Positions 32,946-42,088 are shown, numbered from the stretch's first letter. The stretch: DNA of 64,000 nt from Pseudomonadota bacterium (GCA_023422775.1 JAFAGM010000014.1:62001-126000); one strand, 5' to 3'. Program-made: numbers and translations. The notes: generated by a model not told the origin, from the letters alone.

Positions 32946-34242
32946 TCACGTCGTCCTCGCGCGCTCGATCCGGCAGCATCTCCTCGTAGGTGGTCTCGCA
33001 AGTCTTTTTCTCGTGGCAGGCATCGGCGGATGGGCGGCGGCAACAAATCTGGCCGGCGCCGTGGTCGCAACCGGGCATTTCGTCGTCGATTCCAATGTGA
33101 AGAAGGTGCAGCATCCAACCGGCGGCGTGGTTGGTGAGATCCTGGTGCGCGAGGGGCAGCGTGTCACGGCGGGTGACGTCGTGATGCGGCTGGATGCGAC
33201 GCAGACGCGCGCCAATCTCGCGATCGTCACCAAGCGGCTGGACGAATTCGCGGCGCGGCGTGCGCGGTTGGAAGCGGAGCGCGATGAGGCGCCGGTGATT
33301 TCATTTCCCGGGGCGCTGATCGCGCGCTCAGGTGAGACCGATATGGCGCAGCTGATGGCCGGTGAGCGAAAGCTGTTCGAGCTTCGCCGCGAAGCGCGTC
33401 TGGGCCAGAAGGCCCAGTTGCGCGAACGCATCCTTCAGTATGAGAAGGAAATACGTGGCCTGGTCTCCCAGGAAGACGCAAAGGTACGCGGCATCGCGTT
33501 GATTGAGCGCGAGCTCAAGGGTGTGCGGGACCTCTGGGAGAAGGGTCTCGTGCCGATCCAGCGCATGATGGCGCTGGAACGCGAAGGCACCAATATGGAC
33601 GGTGAGCGCGGCCGACTGGCTGCGGCGCAGGCCCAGTCCGGCGGAAAGATCGCGGAGACGCAGCTGCAGATCATCCAGATCGATCAGGACCTTCGCAGCG
33701 AAGTGGCCAACAGCCTGCGCGAGGTTGAAGCGCAAACGGCCGAGTACGTCGAACGAAAGGTTTCGGCCGAAGATCAGTTGAAGCGCATCGATCTTGTCGC
33801 GCCGCAAGGCGGTCTGGTCCACGAGCTTGCGGTTCATACGGTGGGCGGCGTGATTTCTCCGGCCGATACGATCATGTTGATCGTGCCTGATAGTGATCGG
33901 CTGGCGCTGGAAGCACAGATTCAGCCGCAGGATATCGACCAGATCCGGCCGGGACAGCGAACGGTTTTACGCATGTCGGCCTTCAATCAGCGAACCACGC
34001 CCGAACTGAACGGCGAGGTCAGCCGCATAGCCGCAGATCTCACGTATGACCAAAAGAGCGGACTATCCTACTATGTCCTTCGCATCGCGGTGCCGCCGCA
34101 GGAACTGGCGCGCCTCGGCAAGCTCGCGCTGGTGCCGGGGATGCCGGCCGAAGCATTCATTCAGACCGGCGAGCGAACGGTCATCTCCTATCTGGTCAAG
34201 CCGCTGAGGGATCAGATCAACCGCGCCTTTCGCGAGGAATGA
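32923..34242 (+). CDS. type I secretion membrane-fusion protein (HlyD/HasE type)
   Basis: A 439-aa periplasmic adaptor. One N-terminal helix (LVGGLASLFLVAGIGGWAA), the biotinyl-like lipoyl half GHFVVDSNVKKVQHPTGGVV, long coiled coils (about residues 120-270, ERKLFELRREARLGQKAQLR, EKEIRGLVSQEDAK), a second lipoyl half (DLVAPQGGLVHELAVHTVGG) and the C-terminal PGMPAEAFIQTGERTVISYL, typical of HlyD/PrtE. Start set at ATG 32923, overlapping the ATPase gene by 23 bases; the upstream frame extension is inside that gene. It links the ATPase to a TolC-type exit duct. Confidence 0.93.
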   Translation: MKPMPDADHVVLARSIRQHLLVGGLASLFLVAGIGGWAAATNLAGAVVATGHFVVDSNVKKVQHPTGGVVGEILVREGQRVTAGDVVMRLDATQTRANLAIVTKRLDEFAARRARLEAERDEAPVISFPGALIARSGETDMAQLMAGERKLFELRREARLGQKAQLRERILQYEKEIRGLVSQEDAKVRGIALIERELKGVRDLWEKGLVPIQRMMALEREGTNMDGERGRLAAAQAQSGGKIAETQLQIIQIDQDLRSEVANSLREVEAQTAEYVERKVSAEDQLKRIDLVAPQGGLVHELAVHTVGGVISPADTIMLIVPDSDRLALEAQIQPQDIDQIRPGQRTVLRMSAFNQRTTPELNGEVSRIAADLTYDQKSGLSYYVLRIAVPPQELARLGKLALVPGMPAEAFIQTGERTVISYLVKPLRDQINRAFREE

Positions 34243-34264
34243 CGCGAGAGAACCGAGATCACAG

Positions 34265-34513
34265 GGCCTTCGGCCTGACCAACACCCGCCTGACCCAGCC
34301 CATCGCGGCGCAACAAAATACCATCGGCTCGCCGGCCGCGGCATCAAGGTCGGCGTGCAGCCGCAGATGCTGGAAGCGATGGGCCGGATGATCCCGCTCG
34401 GTCGCGGCGGCACGCCGGAGGAGGCGGCAGACGCGGTCTATCTGTTCTGCAGCCCGGAATCGAACTATACCAGCGGCCAGGTGATCGTCGCCGGCGGCGG
34501 ACTGCTCATCTGA
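34265..34513 (+). pseudogene. C-terminal remnant of a short-chain dehydrogenase
   Basis: GLTNTRLTQPI (about 34271-34303) followed, in a different frame, by GIKVGVQPQMLEAMGRMIPL and GRGGTPEEAADAVYLFCSP, then SNYTSGQVIVAGGGLLI and a stop at 34513. This is the C-terminal quarter of an SDR (NADP-dependent 3-oxoacyl-reductase type), including the SGQ-nnn-GGG end. The Rossmann and catalytic YxxxK parts are absent. It ends 13 bases before the acyl-CoA dehydrogenase, so an ancestral SDR-ACAD operon seems to have been truncated by the heme-locus junction. Confidence 0.8.
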
Positions 34514-34526
34514 TAGCGAGGCTCAC

Positions 34527-35672
34527 ATGCAATACCGCTCCTCCTGGATGACCGAGGAACTCGACGTCTTCCGCGACCAGTTCCGGAAATTCCTGGCGAA
34601 GGATCTGTTGCCGCATGCCGGGAAATGGCGGGAGCAGAAGATGGTCGACCGTTTCGCGTGGCGCGGACTTGGCGAGATGGGCGCGCTCCTGCCGAGCGTT
34701 CCCGAGGAATATGGCGGGTTGGGCGCGACCTTCGCCTATGATGCCGCGGTGCTCGAGGACATCGAAAGCACGGTGCCGGAGGTCACGACGGGCGTCTCCG
34801 TGCACAGCGCCATCGTCGCCCACTACATTCTCAACTACGGCTCCGAGGAGCAGAAGAAGCGCTGGCTGCCGAAGATGGCGTCCGGCGAGATGGTCGGCGC
34901 CGTCGCCATGACCGAGCCCGGAACCGGCTCGGACCTGCAAAGCGTCAAGACCACCGCGAAGAAGCAGGGCAATTCCTATGTCATCAACGGTCAGAAGACG
35001 TTCATCACGAACGGACAGGCCGCCGATCTCGTCATCGTGGTCGCGCGCACCGGTGAAGCCGGCGGCAAAGGCCTCTCGCTGATCGTGGTCGAGACCGCAG
35101 GCGCGGACGGCTATCGTCGCGGGCGCAACCTCGACAAGATCGGCCTGCACGCCTCCGATACGTCCGAACTGTTTTTCGACAATGTCGTGGTGCCGCCCGA
35201 GAATCTGCTCGGCAAGGAAGAAGGCCAGGGCTTTGTCCAGTTGATGCAGCAATTGCCGCAGGAGCGTCTCGCGCTCGCGGTCGGCGCCGTCGCCTCGATG
35301 GAGCGGGCGATCAAACTTACCACCGACTACACGAAAGAGCGCACAGCCTTCGGCAAGCCGCTGATGGACTTCCAGAACACCGCCTTCACGCTTGCCGAGC
35401 GCAAGACCGAAGCGATGATCGCGCGCGTCTTCGTCGACTGGTGCGTCGAGCGCCTCGTCGCGAGGGACCTCGACACCGTCACCGCTTCGATGGCGAAATA
35501 CTGGTGCTCGGAAAAGCAGGTGCAGACCGCCGACGAATGCCTTCAGCTGTTTGGCGGCTACGGCTACATGCAGGAATATCCGATCTCGCGGATGTTCGTC
35601 GATTCGCGGATCCAGAAGATCTACGGCGGCACCAACGAGATCATGAAGCTGTTGATCGCTCGTTCGTTGTAA
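34527..35672 (+). CDS. acyl-CoA dehydrogenase, LCAD-like
   Basis: A 381-aa FAD enzyme for the first step of acyl-CoA beta-oxidation. The family signature GAVAMTEPGTGSDLQSVKTTA lies near 128-148 (core AMTEPGTGSDL), followed by INGQKTFITNGQAAD. The C-terminal YGGTNEIMK replaces the MCAD YEGT glutamate, as in long-chain and isovaleryl enzymes whose base is in helix G; QQLPQERLALAVGAVASMER here resembles that helix. Substrate is unknown. GCGAGG precedes the ATG. It stands alone after the SDR remnant. Confidence 0.92.
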   Translation: MQYRSSWMTEELDVFRDQFRKFLAKDLLPHAGKWREQKMVDRFAWRGLGEMGALLPSVPEEYGGLGATFAYDAAVLEDIESTVPEVTTGVSVHSAIVAHYILNYGSEEQKKRWLPKMASGEMVGAVAMTEPGTGSDLQSVKTTAKKQGNSYVINGQKTFITNGQAADLVIVVARTGEAGGKGLSLIVVETAGADGYRRGRNLDKIGLHASDTSELFFDNVVVPPENLLGKEEGQGFVQLMQQLPQERLALAVGAVASMERAIKLTTDYTKERTAFGKPLMDFQNTAFTLAERKTEAMIARVFVDWCVERLVARDLDTVTASMAKYWCSEKQVQTADECLQLFGGYGYMQEYPISRMFVDSRIQKIYGGTNEIMKLLIARSL

Positions 35673-35740
35673 GCGGTGCCCGCGATCGCGGTCTCTCGTT
35701 TGCCATCCGGTGCGGACGTTGGCGAGCGCAAGGGCGCAGC

Positions 35741-35980
35741 TCAGTCGAAATGCACTCCGACGCGGTAGTCTCTGCGCCAGACGACGCGGCACGGAAGCCG
35801 CAACCGGTCATCCGGGATGATCAACGTGAATTCATCGGGGATGCGAAGATAGTCGGAAAACTCCAGCGCTGCGCCGGTGCTGGATATGTCGCGAATGGTG
35901 CACGGATACTTGTCGCCGCCATAGTCGATCTTGGCGGGCTTCATAATTTTAACGCGTGGTGCAACCCGGGTTTCAACCAC
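35741..35980 (-). CDS. PilZ-domain protein
   Basis: A 79-aa protein covering a single PilZ domain, a cyclic-di-GMP binding module. The conserved parts are RVAPRVKIMKPAKI (an R-box reduced compared with the usual RxxxR), CTIRDISSTGAALEF (the D-x-S-x-x-G motif) and LPCRVVWRRDYRVGVHFD. Since the N-terminal RR pair is not perfect, c-di-GMP binding is uncertain. Such single-domain PilZ proteins are numerous in Bradyrhizobium. GTG start with AGGA upstream. Monocistronic. Confidence 0.85.
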   Translation of the reverse strand: MVETRVAPRVKIMKPAKIDYGGDKYPCTIRDISSTGAALEFSDYLRIPDEFTLIIPDDRLRLPCRVVWRRDYRVGVHFD

Positions 35981-36097
35981 TGCAACATTCCTGATCCAAA
36001 TGCTGCTGATGGTAGCAAGGTGGCGTTAACGCTCTCCTAAGGGCGCAGCCTAGAGAATCACTGTGGAATGCGGCAACCGGGCCGATAGCTGCGATCT

Positions 36098-36274
36098 TCA
36101 GAAGAAAAAGAACGCGGTAAAGCAGGCAAAAAACGAAACGGTCAGCCATGTCGCCGGAAAGGCATTACGGCGTGGAGGCGGCTTCCTGGGCGCACTGGCC
36201 CGCGTGCAATTGTCGTTGGCGGGAGCTTGTCCTGCCTTGAGAAACACTTCGGCGATCCTTGGCGACTGACACAT
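36098..36274 (-). CDS. possible small membrane protein
   Basis: A 58-aa frame starting MCQSPRIAEVFLKAGQAPAN and ending in a hydrophobic aromatic segment FFACFTAFFFF, preceded by a proline/arginine-rich basic stretch. This has the layout of small Bradyrhizobium proteins with a single C-terminal helix. No family is recognised and the ribosome-binding site is weak. Confidence 0.35.
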   Translation of the reverse strand: MCQSPRIAEVFLKAGQAPANDNCTRASAPRKPPPRRNAFPATWLTVSFFACFTAFFFF

Positions 36275-36669
36275 GGGCACGATAGCGTCCTCCAGAAAAA
36301 CAACGCCACGGTATGCGCAATGGCAAGCAACCCCATTACGCCCCAAGCACGATGATACAGATCAATCGGTAAACAGTACTGATCGAACTGAAGATCCCGG
36401 CTCGCGCAATCTAACCTCGATTCGTGCTGCCGTGCCCAGCACTCCCGTCACAAATGTACGCTACCGTCAGCAGACCTGACCTATCTCTGATGCATCTGCT
36501 TTTGTCCAAAGCTGCTTGGCGCAGCGCGACAGAGCGACTACCGTTGATCGGAGCGCGGCCGGCATCGAAGCTTCAATGATCTGGATCGTTTTCCGGCGCC
36601 GCCCGGTAGTGCAATCGACGCGGTTGTGTGGAGGTCGCCAGGGTGTTTTTTGATGCGACGGAAAGAATT
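36275..36669. other. intergenic region with no recognised gene
   Basis: About 395 bases with lower GC than its surroundings. Short open frames cross it on both strands but none has family character or a good ribosome-binding site. It probably contains the promoter of the downstream lipoprotein gene. Confidence 0.5.
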
Positions 36670-37041
36670 GTGCGCACCTTGCCGGTGATTGCGGTGGCAA
36701 CGCTTGGCGCGTCGTGCAGAACCGACAATCAAATTGCTACCGGCCAGGCCACCCCCGCTATCTACGCGAGCGAAATGAGCACACGCGAAGATTGCCTGCA
36801 CCGGGAGGTCGCTCGACTCCTGGAACCAAGGGGAAGCCCTCCGGCAAGCCTTCATGATATCGCCGCGACCGCCACGCGCTTTTGCAGCGAACCGATAAGA
36901 GCGAGGTTCCAGAAAGCTTCGGTCTCCACCCAGGACGTGCAGGTCCTCGCAAAGGAGGATCAGGCCAGAACCGAACAGCGCGCCTTCGCGATTGGCCTGG
37001 AGTTGCGCGAGAGCAGGAAAGCCCCAGTGGCGGGCCATTAG
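36670..37041 (+). CDS. putative lipoprotein of unknown function
   Basis: A 123-aa protein starting at GTG, with GGAAAG six bases upstream. Residues 1-16 read MRTLPVIAVATLGASC, a short lipoprotein signal with a plausible lipobox cysteine at 16. The rest is soluble, with two further cysteines (DCLHREVARLLEP, RFCSEPIRARF) that could form a disulfide. I do not recognise the family. An earlier GTG would add 14 residues and hide the signal peptide, so the later start is chosen. It converges with the SDR gene, one base apart. Confidence 0.5.
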   Translation: MRTLPVIAVATLGASCRTDNQIATGQATPAIYASEMSTREDCLHREVARLLEPRGSPPASLHDIAATATRFCSEPIRARFQKASVSTQDVQVLAKEDQARTEQRAFAIGLELRESRKAPVAGH

Positions 37042-37042
37042 A

Positions 37043-37867
37043 TCACCCCGCCCAACACTGTCCGCCGCCGTCCACCCGCAGCACCTGGCCGGACACGAAC
37101 GCGCCGAGCGGACCCGCGAACACCTCGACGACGCGCGCGACTTCGTCGACGGTGGCGATGCGGTCGAGCGTGCCGGTTTCGACCATCCGGTTCTGGTCCA
37201 CTGCCCGTGTGCCCATGAACCGGCCGGTTCGGGTGTCGCCGGGCGCGATGCAATTCACCGTGATGTCGTAGGGCCGAAGCTGATCGGCGAGGCAGCGCGT
37301 GTAATGGGTCATGCCGGCCTTGGCGACCGCGTAGATCGAGCCGCTGGTGCGGCCCTTGAACGCCGCGACCGAGCCGATGGTGACGATGCGGCCCTGACGC
37401 CGCGGCATCATTTCCCTTGCCACCGCCTGGCATGTCAGGATCGTGCTGAGCAGGTTGCGATCCAGCACCGCGCGCACGTCTTCTTCGCGTATGCCGACGG
37501 CATCGTTCGGATCGGGCTTGCCGCCCTTGGCGGCGATGTCGCCGCCGGCATTGTGGACGAAAATGTCGATCGGTCCGAGTTCTTTTGTCGCCGTCTCGAC
37601 GACGCGCGCGATGTCGGCGCTGTCGGTGAGATCGCCGAGGGCACGGATGGTTCGCACGCCGTGCGTGCTGGCTACTTCCGCCGCGACCGCGGTCAGCGTC
37701 GATCCTTCGCCATACTCCGCCGGTCCGTTCTCGCGCATGCCATGCAGCACGACATTGGCGCCGAGGCTGGCGAGCCGCTCGGCGAACGCCCGGCCAAGCC
37801 CGCGGCCCGCGCCGGTGACCAGTGCCACCTTGCCCTGCAGCGCTCGCGCGGCGTCGTGTGATGCCAT
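37043..37867 (-). CDS. short-chain dehydrogenase/reductase
   Basis: A 274-aa NAD(P)-dependent SDR. Cofactor motif TGAGRGLGRAFAERL (about 18-32), NAGG near 104, catalytic Ser in GSVAAFKGRTSG, catalytic YAVAK (about 177-181) and the C-terminal FVSGQVLRVDGG are all intact. AGGAG lies at good distance before the ATG at 37867; an extended frame of 22 codons upstream is not supported. Divergent from the aldehyde dehydrogenase across 187 bases, suggesting shared control. Substrate unknown. Confidence 0.93.
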   Translation of the reverse strand: MASHDAARALQGKVALVTGAGRGLGRAFAERLASLGANVVLHGMRENGPAEYGEGSTLTAVAAEVASTHGVRTIRALGDLTDSADIARVVETATKELGPIDIFVHNAGGDIAAKGGKPDPNDAVGIREEDVRAVLDRNLLSTILTCQAVAREMMPRRQGRIVTIGSVAAFKGRTSGSIYAVAKAGMTHYTRCLADQLRPYDITVNCIAPGDTRTGRFMGTRAVDQNRMVETGTLDRIATVDEVARVVEVFAGPLGAFVSGQVLRVDGGGQCWAG

Positions 37868-38054
37868 GATGTCTTCTCCTGATTTGAGAGGTGTGTGGTC
37901 CGGTAGATCGAGGCCGACGGCGGGCGCCCGCACGGATCGCAGGGGCGCACAGAATTGAATCAGCTTTGCAATTCGGTCAAGCTTGCATCATATAGGCGCC
38001 GGAATATCTGCCCCGCCGTTTGGCGGCAACAACAGCGCTCAGGGAGCAAGTCTC

Positions 38055-39491
38055 GTGGCATATTCGAATACTCAACTGTTCATCGACGGCAAGTGGCGTC
38101 CGAGCCAGTCGGGCAGGACCATCGCCGTACTCAATCCGGCGACCGAGGAAACCATCGGCACGGTTTCGCATGCCGACCGCGCCGACCTCGACGAGGCGCT
38201 GGAGGCGGCCGCGAAAGGCTTCAAGGTCTGGCGCGCCATAGCTCCGTTCGACCGCTGCAGGATCATGCGCAAGGCGGCGGCGATCATGCGCGAGCGCAAC
38301 GACGAGATCGCGCCGCTGCTGACGATGGAGCAGGGCAAGACGCTGGCCGAGGCCAGGATCGAAGCCATGGCCGCGGCCGACGTCATCGAATGGTTCGCCG
38401 AGGAAGCCAAGCGTGCCTATGGCCGCGTCATCCCGGCGCGCGGCCCCGGCATCTACCAGATCTCGGTCAGGGAGCCGGTCGGTCCGGTCGCTGCCTTCAC
38501 GCCGTGGAATTTCCCGATCAACCAGGTCGTTCGCAAGCTCTCCGCAGGCCTTGCGGCGGGCTGCTCGATCATCGTCAAGGCGCCTGAGGAAACCCCGGCG
38601 TCTCCGGCGCAGCTGATCAAGGCTTTTGCCGACGCGGGCGTGCCTGATGGCGTGATCAACCTGGTCTATGGCGTTCCAGCCGAGATCTCGGAGTATCTCA
38701 TTCCGCACCCGGTGATCCGAAAAATTTCCTTCACCGGTTCGACCAGTGTCGGCAAGCAGCTTTCGGCGCTCGCCGGCCTGCACATGAAGCGCGCCACCAT
38801 GGAGCTCGGCGGCCATGCGCCGGCGATCGTGTTCAAGGACGCGGACGTCTCGTCGGCGGCGAAGATCCTGGCGGCAGCGAAGTACCGCAATGCCGGGCAG
38901 GTCTGCATTTCGCCGACGCGCATGCTGGTGCAGGACGACGTGTTCCGCGAGTTCGTCGACAAGTTCGTCGAGGGCGCCAAGTCGATGAAGGTCGGCAACG
39001 GCATGGACCCGGATTCGAAGATGGGATCGCTCGCCAATCCGCGCCGTGTCACCGCCATCGAGGGCATGGTGCAGGATGCAGTCGGCAAGGGCGCCAAGCT
39101 CGAGACCGGCGGCCACCGCGTTGGCAACAAGGGCTACTTCTTCGAGCCGACGGTGGTCAGCGACGTGCCGAAGGATGCGCGCGCCATGAACGAGGAGCCG
39201 TTCGGCCCGCTGGCGCTGATCTCGCGGTTCTCGACCTTCGACGAGGTCGCCGAGGAAGCCAACCGTTTGCCCTTTGGTCTGGCGTCCTACGCCTTCACCA
39301 GTTCGACCAAGACCGCGACCGCGATCGGCGCCGCGATCGAGGCCGGCATGGTCTCGATCAACAGCTTTGGTCTGGCTTTGCCTGAAGTGCCGTTCGGCGG
39401 CGTCAAGGATTCCGGCTACGGCTCGGAAGGCGGCACCGAGGCGATGGAAGGCTACTTCAACACCAAGTTCATCACCCAGACCGGGGTGTGA
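38055..39491 (+). CDS. NAD(P)-dependent succinate-semialdehyde-type aldehyde dehydrogenase
   Basis: A 478-aa aldehyde dehydrogenase. The catalytic glutamate is in MELGGHAPAIVF (about 251) and the nucleophilic cysteine in NAGQVCISPTR (about 286). The PWNFPINQVVRKLSAGLAAG motif and FTGSTSVGK cofactor loop match the SSADH (GabD) subgroup by length and sequence. The GTG start with GGGAG nine bases upstream is preferred over a 24-codon extension. The actual substrate could be succinate semialdehyde or another small aldehyde. Divergent to an SDR. Confidence 0.92.
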   Translation: MAYSNTQLFIDGKWRPSQSGRTIAVLNPATEETIGTVSHADRADLDEALEAAAKGFKVWRAIAPFDRCRIMRKAAAIMRERNDEIAPLLTMEQGKTLAEARIEAMAAADVIEWFAEEAKRAYGRVIPARGPGIYQISVREPVGPVAAFTPWNFPINQVVRKLSAGLAAGCSIIVKAPEETPASPAQLIKAFADAGVPDGVINLVYGVPAEISEYLIPHPVIRKISFTGSTSVGKQLSALAGLHMKRATMELGGHAPAIVFKDADVSSAAKILAAAKYRNAGQVCISPTRMLVQDDVFREFVDKFVEGAKSMKVGNGMDPDSKMGSLANPRRVTAIEGMVQDAVGKGAKLETGGHRVGNKGYFFEPTVVSDVPKDARAMNEEPFGPLALISRFSTFDEVAEEANRLPFGLASYAFTSSTKTATAIGAAIEAGMVSINSFGLALPEVPFGGVKDSGYGSEGGTEAMEGYFNTKFITQTGV

Positions 39492-39504
39492 ACTCGCCTC
39501 TCCC

Positions 39505-39633
39505 GTCTTGGCCGGGCATAGACGTCCGAAGGACGGCGTCGCTTCCGCTCGCCTACGCCCGGCCATCCACGTCTTTTTTGGCCTAACGAAGCGAAGGCGT
39601 GGATGCCCGGCGCAAGGCCGGGCATGACGACTG
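39505..39633. repeat. palindromic intergenic repeat after the aldehyde dehydrogenase gene
   Basis: This segment between convergent genes contains CGCCCGGCCATCCACG and its near-inverse GCGTGGATGCCCGGCG, separated by about 35 bases, plus a second inverted pair (GCCGGGCAT at 39511 and near 39618). The ends GGCATGACGA recur in the repeat after the GMC oxidoreductase gene (60602-60691). It is a REP-like element that could also act as bidirectional terminator. Confidence 0.6.
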
Positions 39634-39648
39634 GATACAAATCGCGTC

Positions 39649-40620
39649 CTAATTCTTGATCGCATAAAGCGGGGTACGGAGCGTCAACTGATAGGAAGGC
39701 TTTGGCGTCCACGCGATTTGCGCGGTCACGCCGAACAGCCGGTTGTCGTCGTCGTCCATGCGGTCGAGGTCGAACCGCACGATCGGCTGTGTAAAGGGTT
39801 GGAACGGCGTCAGGTTCAGCAACTGCGCACCGCCAAAGGATTGCACGCCGACGCGGCCGGTGAACTTCCAGTTGTTGTCCCACTGATAATAGCCGCCGAC
39901 ATAACCCATGACATCGGGGCTGACGCGGGCGAGGGGGCTGTCGACGAAGATCCTCGCGTACTGCATTCCCGCGAGCAGCCCGTGCGTCTCGTCCGCATCG
40001 AGCGCGTAGCCCGCCTCCATGATCGTGTTGTAGGTCGTCGTGGCCAGCGGCGAGTCCGACGTCGAGCGCGACACGTTGGACTGAACGGTGATGGTCGGAA
40101 ACATCCCGCCGTTCTGCTGATAGATGTCGGCCTGGAAACCGAGGGTAAAGCTGAAGATCGAGAAGTCCGTCCATGGTGAGGGGCCGCTCTTCGACGTGGC
40201 GCCACTGACGCCGCCATAGACCGAGAGTTGGTCGTTGACATCGACGGTCAGGGGCAGGTCGACCGAGACGCTTTGGCTGGAGGGCGAACCAAGCGTTCCG
40301 CGCGAGGATAGATTCGCCAGTGTCGCCAGCACAGGCGGTGCGCTGAAGCCGATCGACAGCGTGCCGGCAGGCAGCGTCGAGTGGATGGTCCGCATATCGA
40401 GGTAGATATTCGGCAGGGTTGGCTTGGCCTGGACCGTGTCTTCCTCATCGTCGTCCTCGTCCTGTGCCAAAGCGAGGCCGCAAACGCCGAGCGACAACAG
40501 CGCACAGAGCGCGACGGTTCGAACCGACTGCGCCAGCAGGCGCTGCCAGCGGCGAGGCGCGGGGGATCTGTTGAATCTCTTGCTCAATCGACGGTGCCTT
40601 TGAAAGGCCAAGATGACCAT
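39649..40620 (-). CDS. putative outer-membrane beta-barrel protein
   Basis: A 323-aa exported protein. The N-terminus is basic, followed by a hydrophobic stretch TVALCALLSLGVCGLALAQ and a very acidic segment DEDDDEEDTVQ after the likely cleavage site. From residue 90 on, alternating strands with aromatic residues (VSVDLPLTVDVNDQLSVYGG, FTLGFQADIYQQNGGMFPTI) suggest a porin-like barrel ending LYAIKN. The last residue is not aromatic, so assembly by BAM is less certain. No specific family is recognised. It converges on the aldehyde dehydrogenase repeat. Confidence 0.65.
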   Translation of the reverse strand: MVILAFQRHRRLSKRFNRSPAPRRWQRLLAQSVRTVALCALLSLGVCGLALAQDEDDDEEDTVQAKPTLPNIYLDMRTIHSTLPAGTLSIGFSAPPVLATLANLSSRGTLGSPSSQSVSVDLPLTVDVNDQLSVYGGVSGATSKSGPSPWTDFSIFSFTLGFQADIYQQNGGMFPTITVQSNVSRSTSDSPLATTTYNTIMEAGYALDADETHGLLAGMQYARIFVDSPLARVSPDVMGYVGGYYQWDNNWKFTGRVGVQSFGGAQLLNLTPFQPFTQPIVRFDLDRMDDDDNRLFGVTAQIAWTPKPSYQLTLRTPLYAIKN

Positions 40621-40781
40621 CTGGCGGTGACGAATACAAGAAGCGCCGGCGACGCCGGCTTCGATCTCGCGACGTGTGTGGCGCGCTTGCGTCTCCGGGC
40701 CAATTGACCTGTGTCAATGGATTCCCGTGCCGGCAGCATTAGAAATGCGAGCAGCCCGGGAATCGAGAACGAGCATCGAGA

Positions 40782-41267
40782 ATGCGCAAGAGCACAAGAT
40801 ATCTCGCGGCAGTTGCCGCAACCGCCATCACACTGGCATCGCCATTCGGGGTCGCGGCCCAGACATCACAAAAGCCATTGCCGCGGCTTGCCGACATCAT
40901 GACCGCGGTCCAGTTCAGGCATTCGAAGCTGTGGACGGCAGGCCAGCGGAAGAACTGGGAACTCGCGGGCTATGAGCTTGAACTGGTGAAAGCGAGCCTC
41001 AACGAGGCCATTGCGCTCTATACGGATATCCCCGTGGACAACATCACGATGATCGATCCACCGATCAGATCGATGGAGCAGGCGATCGCTGCCCGAAATA
41101 ATGCGGCATTCAACAAGGCTTTTGGCGAACTGACATCGGGATGCAACGCCTGTCACCAATCGACCGGCCGCGGCTTCATTGTCATGACGGTCCCTGCGTC
41201 GTCATCGTTCGGCAATCAATCGTTCTCGCCGCGCGAGGGGCAGGGCAAAGGAACGACACGCCGGTGA
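40782..41267 (+). CDS. periplasmic c-type cytochrome-like protein
   Basis: A 161-aa protein with a signal peptide (residues 1-26, ending VAAQ), a helical body and a single CNACH heme motif at residues 121-125. Its position near the C-terminal third is like class II cytochromes c (c'), though the rest is not typical of cytochrome c'. The C-terminus SFGNQSF is shared with uncharacterised Bradyrhizobium cytochromes. Electron partners are unknown. Divergent from the barrel-like protein, and convergent with tetR. Confidence 0.8.
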   Translation: MRKSTRYLAAVAATAITLASPFGVAAQTSQKPLPRLADIMTAVQFRHSKLWTAGQRKNWELAGYELELVKASLNEAIALYTDIPVDNITMIDPPIRSMEQAIAARNNAAFNKAFGELTSGCNACHQSTGRGFIVMTVPASSSFGNQSFSPREGQGKGTTRR

Positions 41268-41296
41268 CGCGCGTTACTGCGCCGGATGCGTGATTG

Positions 41297-41935
41297 CTAT
41301 GGGGTGGGTTTGCTCGCGGCTTCAATGGCGGCCGACAGCGCCAGCTTGGCCTCCTCCACGATGTCCTCGACCAGTTCTTCGCGGCTGACATTGGCGAGCT
41401 CGCCGGTGAGCAGGCCCTGTTCGGCCAGCATGACGACGCCGTGCAGCGAGGCCCAGATCTTCAACGCGGTGCGCTCGCGCAGCAGGCCGACCGCGGGCGC
41501 CTCCAGCGCTTCCAGCAGAAGGCCGAACGTCTCCATCGTGGCGCTATGCAGCTCGCTGTCTTTCGGCGCGGAGGCGATGATGCGCGAGGCGAACATCAGG
41601 CGATAGATGCCGATGCGGCGCAGGCCAAAATCGAACGTGATCTGTGCGAACCGGGAAAGTTTCGAGCGCTTCGACGGCTTTTCGATCGCCTCTCGCAGCA
41701 TGGCGCTGAACTGGCGGAACGCCTCCGCCGTCACCGCCATGAGCAGGGATTCGCGATCGGCGAAATGCTTATAGGGGGCTGGCTGCGAGACGCCGAGTGT
41801 CTTGGCAAGCGCGCTGATGCTGATCGCTTCCGGCCCGCCAAGTTCGACCTGGTGCAGCGCCGCCTGAACCAGGGCATCGCGGAGATCCCCGTGGTGATAG
41901 GCGTTGACAGCTTTGCGTGCGGGTCGAGGCAGCAT
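41297..41935 (-). CDS. TetR-family transcriptional regulator
   Basis: A 212-aa repressor. The N-terminal HTH spans about 16-62 (HGDLRDALVQAALHQVELGG, ISISALAKTLGVSQPAPYKHF), followed by an effector domain close to the TetR_C_33 type (RRIGIYRLMFASRI, LKIWASLHGVVMLAEQGL). It is divergent to the ferredoxin-P450 genes, with a palindrome overlapping their promoter; it probably controls that pair in response to the P450 substrate. Confidence 0.92.
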   Translation of the reverse strand: MLPRPARKAVNAYHHGDLRDALVQAALHQVELGGPEAISISALAKTLGVSQPAPYKHFADRESLLMAVTAEAFRQFSAMLREAIEKPSKRSKLSRFAQITFDFGLRRIGIYRLMFASRIIASAPKDSELHSATMETFGLLLEALEAPAVGLLRERTALKIWASLHGVVMLAEQGLLTGELANVSREELVEDIVEEAKLALSAAIEAASKPTP

Positions 41936-41962
41936 TTCAACTCATGCTCTAGTACTTTTGAC

Positions 41963-42002
41963 TTGACAGCACAACGGCCCAGCGAATGTAATATGATATA
42001 AC
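41963..42002 (+). promoter_or_regulatory. promoter and candidate TetR operator for the ferredoxin-P450 genes
   Basis: TTGACA (41963-41968), an 18-base spacer and TGTAAT (41987-41992) make a good sigma-70 promoter. GTAATATGATATAAC (41988-42002) is a 15-bp palindrome with one mismatched pair and covers the -10. That is the usual arrangement for repression by the divergent TetR. Binding is inferred. Confidence 0.55.
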
Positions 42003-42088
42003 TTAGATGCGTTCGAATGTCTTGCGTTGTTGTGAGCCGTTCCAAGAACATGTGCGCGAAAATGCGCGTCGAGAGGGGAAACGCTGCG

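Noticed and set aside
34265..34282. AGGGCCTTCGGCCTGA after the adaptor gene considered as a terminator
   Set aside because: The stem is only 4-6 bp and no T-tract follows; it lies within the SDR remnant.
36273..36479. 68-codon plus-strand frame beginning MGTIASSRKT
   Set aside because: No ribosome-binding site, no family character and polar random-like composition.
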